This document shows, one piece after another, positions 18,862-27,230 of a DNA stretch of 64,000 bases (the first letter of the stretch is position 1; each line of letters opens with the position of its first letter). The notes beneath the pieces are model-generated. The model had not been told where the DNA came from. It did no database searches and saw only the letters and a program-made list of their open reading frames with translations. A program made the position numbers and the translations under genes. Origin of the DNA: Streptomyces sp. Ag109_O5-10 (lineage in GTDB: Bacteria > Actinomycetota > Actinomycetes > Streptomycetales > Streptomycetaceae); NCBI RefSeq assembly GCF_900105755.1, contig NZ_FNTQ01000001.1, forward strand, positions 5,084,001 through 5,148,000, written 5' to 3'.

Positions 18862-18978
18862 GCGGGCAACCTATCCCCGCCCGTCCGATGATCATCGTGA
18901 TGTCGCGCGGGTCTCCGGGGCGTCCCAGCGGGACTCCCGCCGTGCTGTCGGCGAGATCGAGCAACTGCTGGGAGAAAC

Positions 18979-19266
18979 ATGATCCACGAGACCTCGGCCT
19001 GCAACTCCTCCAACCTGGCGTGGTTCAAGAGCGGCTACAGCGACGGCCCTGAGGGCGACAGCTGCGTCGAGGTCGCCCTGACCTGGTTCAAGAGCAGCTA
19101 CAGCGACGGCAACGACGGCGAGTCCTGCCTGGAAATAGCCCCCACCCCCACCACCATCCACATCCGCGACTCCAAGTACCCCCACACACCCCCGCCCGCC
19201 ACCCCCGGCCCCCGGCTCGCCCCCTCCGCCTGGGCGGCCTTCGTGTCCTACGCGTCGGCGCACTGA
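18979..19266 (+). CDS. DUF397 protein with internally duplicated core
   Basis: 95 aa. DUF397 proteins are small partners of XRE/DUF5753 regulators in Streptomyces (family knowledge). The WxKSSYSxxxGxxCxEVA core normally occurs once. Here it occurs twice: WFKSGYSDGPEGDSCVEVA at about 14-32 and WFKSSYSDGNDGESCLEIA at about 35-53. The usual IHIRDSK and WAAFVSYA segments follow. No XRE gene lies next to it. An open frame ending in a TGA that overlaps the ATG (RRAVGEIEQLLGET) could be the tail of a decayed partner, but that is weak. Confidence 0.85.
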   Translation: MIHETSACNSSNLAWFKSGYSDGPEGDSCVEVALTWFKSSYSDGNDGESCLEIAPTPTTIHIRDSKYPHTPPPATPGPRLAPSAWAAFVSYASAH

Positions 19267-19278
19267 TCCGGCGCCGGG

Positions 19279-19306
19279 CCCCCGGCCGCGCCCGCGCGGC
19301 CGGGGG
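19279..19306. terminator. Bidirectional terminator between DUF397 and terD
   Basis: A perfect 12-bp GC inverted repeat (19279-19290 / 19295-19306) with a 4-nt loop between two converging stops. Confidence 0.8.
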
Positions 19307-19316
19307 TTGGCGTCTG

Positions 19317-19892
19317 TCAGACGTTGACGCCGAAGTCCTGGGCGATGCCGACCAGGCCGGACGCGTAGCCCTGGCCGACCGCGCGGAACTTCCACTCCGC
19401 GCCGTTGCGGTACAGCTCGCCGAAGACCATGGCCGTCTCCGTCGCCGCGTCCTCGGAGAGGTCGTAGCGGGCGATCTCGGCACCGCCGGCCTGGTTGACG
19501 ATGCGGATGTAGGCGTTGCGGACCTGGCCGAAGTTCTGCGAGCGGGTCTCCGCGTCGTAGATGGAGACCGGGAAGACGATCTTGTCGATGTCGGCGGGGA
19601 GGGCGGCGAGGTTGACGTTGATCGCCTCGTCGTCGCCGGCGCCCTCGCCCGTGCGGTTGTCGCCGGTGTGGACGATCGTGTTGTCCGGGGTCTGCTTGTT
19701 GTTGAAGAAGACGAAGTGGGCGTCGGAGTAGACCTTGCCCTGCGCGTTGACCGCGATGGCCGAGGCGTCCAGGTCGAAGTCCGTGCCGGTGGTGGTGCGG
19801 ACGTCCCAGCCGAGGCCCACGGTGACGGCGGTCAGGCCCGGAGCCTCCTTGGTGAGCGAGACGTTGCCACCCTTGGAGAGGCTTACAGCCAT
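19317..19892 (-). CDS. terD: TerD-family calcium-binding stress protein
   Basis: 191 aa, the standard TerD length. It starts MAVSLSKGGNVSLTKEAPGL, and has GWDVRTT, DFDLDASA and the two calcium-site segments (DNRTGEGAGDDE and the SIYDAE region) typical of the family. TerD proteins are linked to tellurite and phage resistance and, in Streptomyces, to development. ATG 19892 is supported by GGAAAGGA upstream; the open frame beyond it is chance. It stands alone, with no terB/terC or other ter partners nearby. Confidence 0.94.
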   Translation of the reverse strand: MAVSLSKGGNVSLTKEAPGLTAVTVGLGWDVRTTTGTDFDLDASAIAVNAQGKVYSDAHFVFFNNKQTPDNTIVHTGDNRTGEGAGDDEAINVNLAALPADIDKIVFPVSIYDAETRSQNFGQVRNAYIRIVNQAGGAEIARYDLSEDAATETAMVFGELYRNGAEWKFRAVGQGYASGLVGIAQDFGVNV

Positions 19893-20076
19893 GGTCGGGA
19901 GTCCTTTCCCTCGTTTCGCGTACGACCGTGCGGCGCGTACGGGCTTGAAGCTACAGCTACCCGTATGAACGCCACGAGGGGTACCGAAGGTTCCACGTTG
20001 CTTTACTTTCTTTACCAAGCGGGTGAGGAGCGATATTCGCGTGACGTGCGCCGGTCAGGCGCGCGACCATAGGGGT

Positions 20077-20505
20077 ATGTCCGGTCCTTACGTCATCCGC
20101 GGCTCCGTCTCGCTCCCCGAGGCCGAGCTCAACTGGCGTTTCTCGCGGTCCTCCGGGCCGGGCGGCCAGCACGTCAACACCAGCGACTCGCAGGTGGAGC
20201 TCCGCTTCGACCTCGCGAACACCGAGGCGCTGCCGCCGGTGTGGAAGGAGCGGGCGCTGGAGCGGCTGGCGGGGCGGCTCGTCGACGGGGTGATTGTCGT
20301 ACGGGCGTCCGAGCACCGTTCGCAGTGGCGCAACCGCGAGACCGCCGCCGTACGTCTCGCCGCACTCCTCGCGGAGGCCACCGCGCCGCCGCCCAAGCCG
20401 CGCAGGCCGACCCGGATTCCGCGCGGGATCAACGAGCGCCGGCTCCGGGAGAAGAAGCAGCGGTCGGATACCAAGCGGGGGCGGACCGGCCGCGACTGGT
20501 CGTAA
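20077..20505 (+). CDS. arfB: ArfB/YaeJ-like peptidyl-tRNA hydrolase (stalled-ribosome rescue)
   Basis: 142 aa. The release-factor GGQ motif is in SSGPGGQHVNTSDSQVEL (about 27-44), within a single RF-1 domain, followed by a basic C-terminal tail (INERRLREKKQRSDTKRG) that inserts in the mRNA channel. It hydrolyses peptidyl-tRNA on ribosomes stalled without a stop codon. ATG 20077 is chosen because the domain starts here; the nearest purine run is only 1 bp away, so translation may be nearly leaderless. Confidence 0.92.
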   Translation: MSGPYVIRGSVSLPEAELNWRFSRSSGPGGQHVNTSDSQVELRFDLANTEALPPVWKERALERLAGRLVDGVIVVRASEHRSQWRNRETAAVRLAALLAEATAPPPKPRRPTRIPRGINERRLREKKQRSDTKRGRTGRDWS

Positions 20506-20809
20506 CGCCCCTTCAGCGCCCCTCGCGCCGTGCCGCGGCTCTCCGGCCGAAACCTCGGAAGGCGCCGTGGCGCAGCCGTTCCCCCGGCCGGCGTGCGCAG
20601 GCGGGAACGAAGGCCTGGGCGTCGCGTTCGGCGGCGCGGGCCTGTGGGGCCTGAGCATGTATCAGCTGACCACCCGCCGGCCGTCGGAGCGGACCCAGAA
20701 CGACCTGACCGCCTCGCTGGGCCGGCCGTCGGCCGTTCTCTTCCGGTCCCTCGAAGGGGAACGGCGGCTCGCCGCGGAGATGCCGGCCGACCCCGGCACC
20801 CGGACCGGG
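20506..20809. other. 304-bp gap with a possible decayed frame
   Basis: The + frame from about 20566 reads plausibly for 25-35 residues (GLGVAFGGAGLWGLSMYQLT) but runs without a stop into the antisense of the next gene. It may be a gene fragment. I see no RNA, repeat or strong hairpin. Confidence 0.3.
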
Positions 20810-21274
20810 TCAGAGGACCAGCACCCCGACGGGCTGGTCCCCGCTCGTCTCACCGGTCCTCCGGAAGCCCAGCCGCAGGTAGAACTCCTCGGGGCCGTCC
20901 GGTCCCGCGTGCCAGGTGACGTACATCTCCCTGCCGCCCCGGCGGCGGATCTCGGCGGCCACCGCCTCGACCGCGAACCGGCCGTAGCCCCTGCCCTGTT
21001 CCGCCGCGTCGACGGTGAGGCGCCACAGGCCGGAGCGGAAGAGGGTGCCGTCGGCGCGCCAGTCGATGTCGAGGAAGGCCATCAGGAAGCCGACCGTGCG
21101 GTCTCCGTCGACGATCAGACGCGGCCAGGCGTCCCCCGCCGGATGGACGTACGCCTCGGCGAGGGACTCGGCGACCGGTTCCACGTTCTGTTCCTGGCCG
21201 GGCCGGACGCGAATGCGGAGTGCCGCCGCCAAATTCGCGGTCGTCACTTCTTCGAGGCGGGGTGCGAAGGGCAT
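20810..21274 (-). CDS. GNAT-family N-acetyltransferase
   Basis: 154 aa. Motif A is LTVDAAEQGRGYGRFAVEAV (about 85-104, QxRGYG), with a motif B-like end EEFYLRLGFRRTGE. The N-terminus (LEEVTTANLAAALRIRV) and length resemble SpeG/diamine- or aminoglycoside-type small GNATs. The substrate is unknown. Start ATG 21274. Confidence 0.88.
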   Translation of the reverse strand: MPFAPRLEEVTTANLAAALRIRVRPGQEQNVEPVAESLAEAYVHPAGDAWPRLIVDGDRTVGFLMAFLDIDWRADGTLFRSGLWRLTVDAAEQGRGYGRFAVEAVAAEIRRRGGREMYVTWHAGPDGPEEFYLRLGFRRTGETSGDQPVGVLVL

Positions 21275-21339
21275 CCGCGCACTCTAGAAGGGGCGTTCAG
21301 TAACCGCGCACCGAATTTACGAAAACAGACCGCGCGGTT

Positions 21340-21912
21340 TCATCCCAGCTGCCGGTAGCGCCCCCGGAAATACACCAGGGGTCCGCCTTCCGTGCTCGGC
21401 AGTTCGGCGGTGAGGACGCGGCCGATGACGAGGGTGTGGTCGCCGGCCGCGACGCGCTGTTCGGTGCGGCACTCCAGGGTCGCGAGGGCACCGCCGACCA
21501 GCGGGGCGCCGCTGGTCCGGCCGCGGACGTACGGGATGTCCTCGAAGAGCAGCCGGTCGCTGATGCGGCCCTTCATCGCGAAGCGGCCGGCGATGTGGCG
21601 CTGGCTCTCGGTGAGCACGGAGACCGCCCACTGCGGCTGCTCGTCCAGGAGGTCGTCCATCCGGGAGCCCTCACGCAGGCTGACCAGCACCAACGGTGGG
21701 TCGAGCGACACCGACATGAACGCGGTGGCGGTCATGCCGACGTCCTCGCCGGCCGGCGCCAGCGGGTCGTCCGGATCCAGCGACGCCTCCTGCGCGGTCA
21801 CCAGGACCACGCCGGCGGCGAGCCGGGAGAGGGCGGCCTTGAACGCTTCGTTGCTCACCCCCACAGCATGCCCGGTGGCTTCTGCGGCGGTGGGGGAGGG
21901 AGTCTTCAGCAC
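21340..21912 (-). CDS. Flavin reductase-like protein (FMN-binding)
   Basis: 190 aa. A flavin_reduct split-barrel domain runs from about residue 24: AALSRLAAGVVLVTAQ, then GMTATAFMSVSLDPPLVLVS (FMN-binding), FAMKGR and AGDHTLVIGRV. Such proteins reduce FMN/FAD with NAD(P)H for a two-component monooxygenase or act as standalone flavoproteins. No monooxygenase gene is adjacent. Start GTG 21912 is given; GTG at about 21858 (VSNEAFKAAL) is an alternative that keeps the whole domain. Confidence 0.88.
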   Translation of the reverse strand: MLKTPSPTAAEATGHAVGVSNEAFKAALSRLAAGVVLVTAQEASLDPDDPLAPAGEDVGMTATAFMSVSLDPPLVLVSLREGSRMDDLLDEQPQWAVSVLTESQRHIAGRFAMKGRISDRLLFEDIPYVRGRTSGAPLVGGALATLECRTEQRVAAGDHTLVIGRVLTAELPSTEGGPLVYFRGRYRQLG

Positions 21913-22238
21913 GCCGGAAACGCTAGTGTCGGACCCGGCGCGGCCGCATCGGCCATCGGCCCGAGCCGGGTCCTAGGACCAAGGGCGGGGTGCGCTGCGG
22001 TGAAAACCCGTAACGTGCGTCATGTGCGCACACCCGCAAAGACTGTGTTCGGCAAAGACACAGGGAAAACGCGGAAACTCCACGCAATTGCTCACGTTCT
22101 CCTGTGACTTGAGTCACAAGGGGCATTAATTGTTGACCCTGTGTACCGAGTGGGCAGCGCGCTGTGATTCAGTGGCGGGGAAAAGTAGCGCCGAAGCAGA
22201 CCCTTGATTCGCTGCGAGGTCTCGGGGGGAGGGCGAGC
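21913..22238. promoter_or_regulatory. Long cdgB upstream region
   Basis: A 326-bp gap between divergent genes. It contains the palindrome TGTGACTTGAGTCACA (22103-22118), annotated separately, a relatively AT-rich stretch at about 22020-22150, and a TTGACC at about 22133 that could be a -35 element. I see no ORF of its own; the open frame starting at 22164 is a 5' extension of the cyclase. Confidence 0.5.
22103..22118. promoter_or_regulatory. BldD-type palindrome upstream of cdgB
   Basis: TGTGACTTGAGTCACA is a perfect palindrome of two 7-bp arms around TG. It has the GTGAC..GTCAC form bound by BldD, the c-di-GMP-controlled master regulator of Streptomyces development. cdgB genes are known BldD targets (family knowledge). 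It lies about 120 bp before the ATG. Confidence 0.65.
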
Positions 22239-23903
22239 ATGGAGACCGAGTCGGAGCCCTACGTCCGTCTTGCGTCCCTGCGACAGCTGCACCAGGTCAT
22301 GGCCGACATGAACACGGCCCGCAGCCTGGCGGACACACTGCAGACCGTCGCCGACGGCGTGATCACCGCTCTCGGGTACGAGATGGCGTGCGTCAACCTC
22401 GTGCGCCCCGACGGCGACCTCGTGGTCGCCGCCTTCTCCGGCAACTCCGCCGCCGAGGCCCTGATCACCGGCCGCGTCGGCTCCCGCGACTCCTGGGAGC
22501 GGCGGCTGAACATGGGCGAGAACTGGGGCGACCTCGTCTTCATACCGCACACCGAGGGCTGGATCCTCGACGACGACGACGTCCCGCAGTGGTACACCGA
22601 CGGCCCCGCGCCGCGCTTCGAGGACGAGTGGCACCCCTCCGACCGGCTCTTCGCGCCCATGTACACGCCCGGCATATCGGGCAGCTCCTGCGGCGAACTG
22701 CTCGGCGTGATCTCCGTCGACCGCCCGCGCAACGGCCGCCACCCGGGCGCCTGGGGCCGCGAGGCCCTGCAGATGTACGCCTTCCAGGCCGCGATCGCGA
22801 TCAGCAACGCCCGGCTGCGCGCGAACATGCAGCGCGCCCTGGTCCGCCTGGAGCGCGAGCAGCAGGCGCTGCGGGCCAGCGAGGAGAGCTTCCGGCAGGC
22901 CTTCGAGTACGCCCCCTCCGGCATGGCGATAGCCGAGATGGGCGGCGACCAGCACGGCCGAATACTGCGCAGCAACGACGCCCTGTGCCGCCTGCTGGGC
23001 CGCCCCGCCTCCGCGATGCGCCGCTACTCCTTCTCCGACCTGGTCCACCCCGAGGACATCGGCACCCTGCTCCGCACCTCCGCGGAGGGCGGCCGCGCCG
23101 AGCTCCGCCTCGGCCGCCGTGACGGCACCTACGTCTGGGTCTCGCTCCGCAACTCCGTCGTCGCCGACGCGGCCGACGGCCCCCGCTTCCTCCTCACCCA
23201 CGTCGAGGACATAGAGGAGCGCAAGCGCCGCGAGCTCCAGCTCGCCCACCGCGCCTCCCACGACTCCCTCACCGGTCTCCCGAACTCCGCGGAGCTGCGC
23301 TCCCGGCTCTCCTCCCGGCTCTGCCGGCGCGCCGGTCACGCCGGGGAGCTGGAGTCCCTGGACGCGGCCTACGGCCACCCCGCCTTCGACGTCAACGGCC
23401 ACGGCTTCGACTTCGCCGGCACGGCGGGCGGAACACAGTCGTACGACGGCGGCTACGACCACCACGTGCACACCGTCGCCCCCGAGGAGGGCCGCGACGA
23501 CGGCGCCAAGGGGCTCGCGGTGCTCTTCTGCGACCTCGACGGCTTCAAGTCGATCAACGACCGGTTCGGCCACAACGCGGGCGACGCCGTCCTCATCGAG
23601 GTCGCCCGCAGGCTCACCCGGGGCGTCCGGGACGGCGACACCGTGGCCCGCCTCGGCGGCGACGAGTTCGTGATCCTCGCCGACGGGCTGGGCAAGGCCG
23701 ACGCCCAGGACCTGGCCGTACGCCTGCGCAACGAGATCATCCAGCCGATCCGCGCCGAGGGCCGGGCCGTCCGGGTGGGCGCCAGTTTCGGCATCGGGTG
23801 GGCGCACTGCGGCATGACGGCGGACGAAGTCCTGAAATCCGCCGACGAGCGGATGTACGTAGAGAAACGATCTCGTCCCAAAGCACATCGCCGGGCCGGA
23901 TGA
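22239..23903 (+). CDS. cdgB: GAF-PAS-GGDEF diguanylate cyclase, CdgB type
   Basis: 554 aa. An N-terminal GAF domain (about 10-210) is followed by a short coiled linker (RALVRLEREQQALRASEESF), PAS (about 225-340) and GGDEF (about 355-540) with an insertion of about 60 Gly/His/Asp-rich residues near 385-445. The active site is intact (RLGGDEFVILAD), and an RxxD inhibitory site (RDGD) lies five residues before it, so it should make c-di-GMP with product feedback. ATG 22239 is chosen for the GGGAGG ribosome site. The GAF-PAS-GGDEF layout and the BldD-like box match CdgB of S. coelicolor. Confidence 0.92.
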   Translation: METESEPYVRLASLRQLHQVMADMNTARSLADTLQTVADGVITALGYEMACVNLVRPDGDLVVAAFSGNSAAEALITGRVGSRDSWERRLNMGENWGDLVFIPHTEGWILDDDDVPQWYTDGPAPRFEDEWHPSDRLFAPMYTPGISGSSCGELLGVISVDRPRNGRHPGAWGREALQMYAFQAAIAISNARLRANMQRALVRLEREQQALRASEESFRQAFEYAPSGMAIAEMGGDQHGRILRSNDALCRLLGRPASAMRRYSFSDLVHPEDIGTLLRTSAEGGRAELRLGRRDGTYVWVSLRNSVVADAADGPRFLLTHVEDIEERKRRELQLAHRASHDSLTGLPNSAELRSRLSSRLCRRAGHAGELESLDAAYGHPAFDVNGHGFDFAGTAGGTQSYDGGYDHHVHTVAPEEGRDDGAKGLAVLFCDLDGFKSINDRFGHNAGDAVLIEVARRLTRGVRDGDTVARLGGDEFVILADGLGKADAQDLAVRLRNEIIQPIRAEGRAVRVGASFGIGWAHCGMTADEVLKSADERMYVEKRSRPKAHRRAG

Positions 23904-24020
23904 TCCGCAGGTCATCGTGCTGATGCGATCCGAGTCACCCGTTTGGCTCAGTCAGACCGGGTAGGCTCGACTCTCAATACCTGTACGCATCCGCCCGCAC
24001 CTGTTGAGGAGTACCAAGGG

Positions 24021-24974
24021 ATGACGCCCGGCGACAACGGCGCGAGCACGCCCGAGGACGACGACCCGTTCGGCTATCTGTACGCCGATGGTCAGGCCAG
24101 AGGGGCCCAGCCGCCGTCCGGCGGCGGTGGCTACGGCTACCCGCATCAGGTCAGCAGGGTGCGCTCGGTCGGCGAGCGTACGTACGGCGGCCAGCAGCAG
24201 GCACCGCAGCCGCAGTACGGCGGCCAGACCATTCCGCAGCAGCCCGGTGCCGGCTACGGCCAGCAGCCGGCCGCTGCCTACCAGGCCCCGGAGACCCTCC
24301 CGGGCGGCGCCCCCACCACCCGCACGCCCATGCCGCCCGCAGGCCGCGGCCGCGGCCCCAACACCAAGGGCCTCCTCATCGGCGCCGTCGCCGTCGTCGC
24401 CGCCGTCGTCATCGGCATCAGCGTCGCGATGATGAACGGCAACGGCGACGACAACAAGGCAGGCGGCGACGCCTCCACCTCCCCGACCCAGTCGCAGAGC
24501 GCGTCCCCGAGCCCGTCGAGCACGAGCTCGGTGTCGGCGTCGGGCGACGTCGCGCCGGTCGACGCGAAGACCTTCCACCTGGACGGCGGCGCGAGCACGG
24601 CCTCGGACGTCAAGGGCGCGAAGTCCCAGGGCGGCATCTATGTCACCAACTTCAGCCAGACAGGCGCCGGCGTCACCTGGACGGTCGACGGCATCCCGTC
24701 GGACGGCCTCTACACCGTCTACGCGCACTACAGCGCCGTACAGGACCAGAGCATGACGCTGTCCATCAACGGCAAGACGTTCGGCAGCAAGTTCCCCCTG
24801 AACAACTACACGGGCCAGAGCGACCCGACCAAGGCCTGGACGACCAGCTACACGTACCCCACCCTCACCAAGGGCACCAACGTCATCTCCCTGTCCTGCC
24901 AGAGCGGCGACAAGTGCGACGTCCTGCTGGACCAGATGTGGCTCAGGCAGGGCAAGCACACGAACAAGGACTAA
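24021..24974 (+). CDS. Membrane-anchored carbohydrate-binding (CBM35-like) protein
   Basis: 317 aa. The cytoplasmic N-terminus (about 1-115) is rich in Gly/Gln/Tyr/Pro. One transmembrane helix (GLLIGAVAVVAAVVIGISVA, about 117-136) and a Ser/Thr spacer follow. The extracellular C-terminal domain (about 175-317) has CBM6/35 features (YTVYAHYSA, MTLSINGKTF, and KGTNVISLSC before LLDQMWL). Two cysteines near the end may pair. It probably senses or holds cell-wall or external polysaccharide. ATG 24021 follows AAGG; the stop overlaps the converging kinase stop by 4 bp. Confidence 0.85.
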   Translation: MTPGDNGASTPEDDDPFGYLYADGQARGAQPPSGGGGYGYPHQVSRVRSVGERTYGGQQQAPQPQYGGQTIPQQPGAGYGQQPAAAYQAPETLPGGAPTTRTPMPPAGRGRGPNTKGLLIGAVAVVAAVVIGISVAMMNGNGDDNKAGGDASTSPTQSQSASPSPSSTSSVSASGDVAPVDAKTFHLDGGASTASDVKGAKSQGGIYVTNFSQTGAGVTWTVDGIPSDGLYTVYAHYSAVQDQSMTLSINGKTFGSKFPLNNYTGQSDPTKAWTTSYTYPTLTKGTNVISLSCQSGDKCDVLLDQMWLRQGKHTNKD

Positions 24975-25900
24975 CCGGCCGCAGGCCCACCGGTCACCGC
25001 GACCTGGCCGAGCAGCTTCTCGTACGCCATGCGGTCGAACTCCCCGGCCGCCGCGGCCCGTACCGTCGCCGCTGACAGGGCCACTGCGCGGGTCAGGCGG
25101 TCCGGCCAGGGGAGTTGTTCGATCAGGCCGGAGAGGAGGGCGGCGGTCACGGAGTCGCCGGCGCCGGTCGGGTTGCCGTGTTCCCGGGTGGGCGGGGTGG
25201 CGCGCCAGCGGCCCTCCGGGGTGAGGGCCAGCAGGCCCTGCGCGCCCAGGGAGGCGACCACCGTGCGAGCGCCCCGGCGGCGGGCGTCCTGGGTGGCGCG
25301 GGCCGGTTCGTGGGAGCCGGTGAGTTCGGCCAGTTCGTCGGCGTTCGGCTTGACCAGGTCCGGCCGGGCCGCGACCCCGCGCCGCAGCGGCTCACCGCTG
25401 GTGTCGAGGAGGACGGGGACGCCGACGGAGCGGGCCGCCTTGATCAGGCCGGCGTACGCGCCCACCGGGACCCCGGGCGGCAGGCTGCCGCACAGGGCCA
25501 CCGCCGCGGCTCCGCCGAGCAGTTCCTCGTAGCGGTCGAGGAAGGCGCCCCACTCGGCCGGGGCTATCTGCGGCCCGGGTTCGTTCAACTGGGTCGTGTC
25601 GCCCGTCAGTTCGTCCACGACGGCTATGGTGCGACGGGTCGGGCCGGCGACCGGGAGGAGTGCGTCCCGCACGCCAGGGGCGTCCGCGAGGCGTTCCCGT
25701 ACCGCCCGGCCGGTGGCCCCGCCCGCGAATCCCGTCACCGTCGTCTCGTGGCCGAGCGCGGCCAGCACCCGGGCGACGTTGACCCCCTTGCCGCCCGGCC
25801 GTTCGGTCACGTCCGAGACGCGGTGCGAGGTGTGCGGGCGCAGGGCGCCGACCCGGTAGGTGATGTCGAGAGCGGTGTTCAGGGTGACGGTGAGAATCAC
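24971..25900 (-). CDS. PfkB-family sugar-phosphate kinase (1-phosphofructokinase-like)
   Basis: 309 aa. PfkB signatures: N-terminal RPGGKGVNVARVLAALGHET (about 36-55) and C-terminal NPTGAGDSVTAALLSGL with the catalytic Asp. LacC/FruK-type phosphorylation of a ketose phosphate is likely, and the location next to nagA/nagK suggests amino-sugar or tagatose-6-P use. GTG 25900 is chosen because GGGAGG lies 7 bp upstream; the frame extends further but without a ribosome site. Confidence 0.87.
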   Translation of the reverse strand: MILTVTLNTALDITYRVGALRPHTSHRVSDVTERPGGKGVNVARVLAALGHETTVTGFAGGATGRAVRERLADAPGVRDALLPVAGPTRRTIAVVDELTGDTTQLNEPGPQIAPAEWGAFLDRYEELLGGAAAVALCGSLPPGVPVGAYAGLIKAARSVGVPVLLDTSGEPLRRGVAARPDLVKPNADELAELTGSHEPARATQDARRRGARTVVASLGAQGLLALTPEGRWRATPPTREHGNPTGAGDSVTAALLSGLIEQLPWPDRLTRAVALSAATVRAAAAGEFDRMAYEKLLGQVAVTGGPAAG

Positions 25901-26003
25901 CGGGCGACCTCCCTCGTGCATGCCCGTGCCATCGGTGGGGGCACGATCATGCCAAAGAGACGGCGACCGGCCTAGGTCGCCGTCTCCCAAGAGATGGTCG
26001 CAG

Positions 26004-27230
26004 TCAGGCCAGTTCGGGTGCGACCACCCAAGTACCCTTCCGCATCACGCCCTTGAGCGTGAAGTCCGCGTCCAGGACGAGCAGGTCCGCGTCCTTGCCG
26101 GGCTCCAGGGAGCCGACGCGGTCGTACAGGCCCAGCAGCCGCGCCGGGTTGGCGGACAGCGCGGCGACGGCGTGCTCGACGGGCAGCCTGTCGACGGTCA
26201 CCGCCCGCCGCAGCGCGCGGTCCAGCGTCAGCGTGGAGCCGGCGATGGCACCGCCGTCCACCAGCCGGGCCACTCCGTCGGTGACGTCGACCTCCAGCGG
26301 ACCGAGGAGGAAGCGGCCGTCACCGCTGCCGGCCGCGTCCATCGCGTCCGTGATGAACGCGACCCGGTCCGGCCCCGCGTGGTGGAAGGCCAGCTGGAGC
26401 GCGGCGGGGTGCAGGTGGGTGCCGTCGTTGATCAGCTCCACCGTCACCCGCTCGTCCTCCAGGAGGGCGGTGATCGGGCCGGGCGCGCGGTGGCCGATCT
26501 GCGGCATCGCGTTGTACAGGTGGGTGGCGACCGTGGCGCCCGCGTCGATCGCCGCCACCGTCTGCTCGTACGTCGCGTCCGTGTGGCCGACGGCGGCGAT
26601 CACGCCGTGCTCCGCGAGCAGCCGTACCGACTCGATGCCGCCGGGGAGTTCGGTGGCGAGCGTGACCATCTTCGCGTGCCCGCGCGCCGCGTCCACCAGC
26701 TTGCGCACCTCGGCCGGGTCCGGGTGCCGCAGCAGCGCTTCGGAGTGGGCGCCCTTGCGGCACGGGGAGATGAAGGGGCCCTCGAAGTGGATGCCGGCGA
26801 TCTCGCCCTGCTCGGCGAGCTCGGAGAGCAGGCCGGCCTGGCGGGTCAGGACGTCCATGTCGTCGGTGACGGTGGAGACGACCAGCGTGGTGGTGCCGTG
26901 CGCGCGGTGCGTGCGGACGCCGGTGAGGACCTGCTCGGCGGTGCCGGAGCTGAAGGAGGCCCCACCGCCGCCGTGGTTGTGGATGTCGACGAAGCCGGGC
27001 AGGAGCCAGTGGCCGGTGAGGTCGACGACCTGGGCGTTCTCGTTGGCGGCGGCGGCGATCCGGGTGCCCTCGACCGAGATCCGGGCGTTTTCGACGACTC
27101 CGGTGGGCAGGACTGCCCGGGCGCCGGAGAGGACCAGTCCGTGGTCTGCGGGCTGCGGGTCCGTGGGGGCTGGTCGCGCAGTTCCCCGCGACCCTGACGG
27201 GGCGCTGTCGTGCGGCTCGTTCGCAGCCAT
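26004..27230 (-). CDS. nagA: N-acetylglucosamine-6-phosphate deacetylase
   Basis: Converts GlcNAc-6-P to glucosamine-6-P and acetate. 408 aa. The amidohydrolase metal site is visible (GFVDIHNHGGGG near 78-89, HFEGPF, a His in VGHTDAT, THLYNAMPQ and the catalytic Asp in FITDAMDAAG). The ATG at 27230 overlaps the nagK stop (TGATG), so translation is coupled. Residues about 7-30 are encoded by a copy of the dispersed intergenic repeat; the family usually begins at LVLSGARAVLP, about residue 32, and no start codon is available there. Confidence 0.95.
   Translation of the reverse strand: MAANEPHDSAPSGSRGTARPAPTDPQPADHGLVLSGARAVLPTGVVENARISVEGTRIAAAANENAQVVDLTGHWLLPGFVDIHNHGGGGASFSSGTAEQVLTGVRTHRAHGTTTLVVSTVTDDMDVLTRQAGLLSELAEQGEIAGIHFEGPFISPCRKGAHSEALLRHPDPAEVRKLVDAARGHAKMVTLATELPGGIESVRLLAEHGVIAAVGHTDATYEQTVAAIDAGATVATHLYNAMPQIGHRAPGPITALLEDERVTVELINDGTHLHPAALQLAFHHAGPDRVAFITDAMDAAGSGDGRFLLGPLEVDVTDGVARLVDGGAIAGSTLTLDRALRRAVTVDRLPVEHAVAALSANPARLLGLYDRVGSLEPGKDADLLVLDADFTLKGVMRKGTWVVAPELA
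27141..27211. repeat. Dispersed repeat copy inside the nagA 5' coding region
   Basis: GTGGGGGCTGGTCGCGCAGT, then TCCCCGCGACCCTGACGGGGCGC, matches the intergenic element seen at 4055, 30850 and elsewhere. It is read in frame as part of the NagA N-terminus. Confidence 0.75.
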
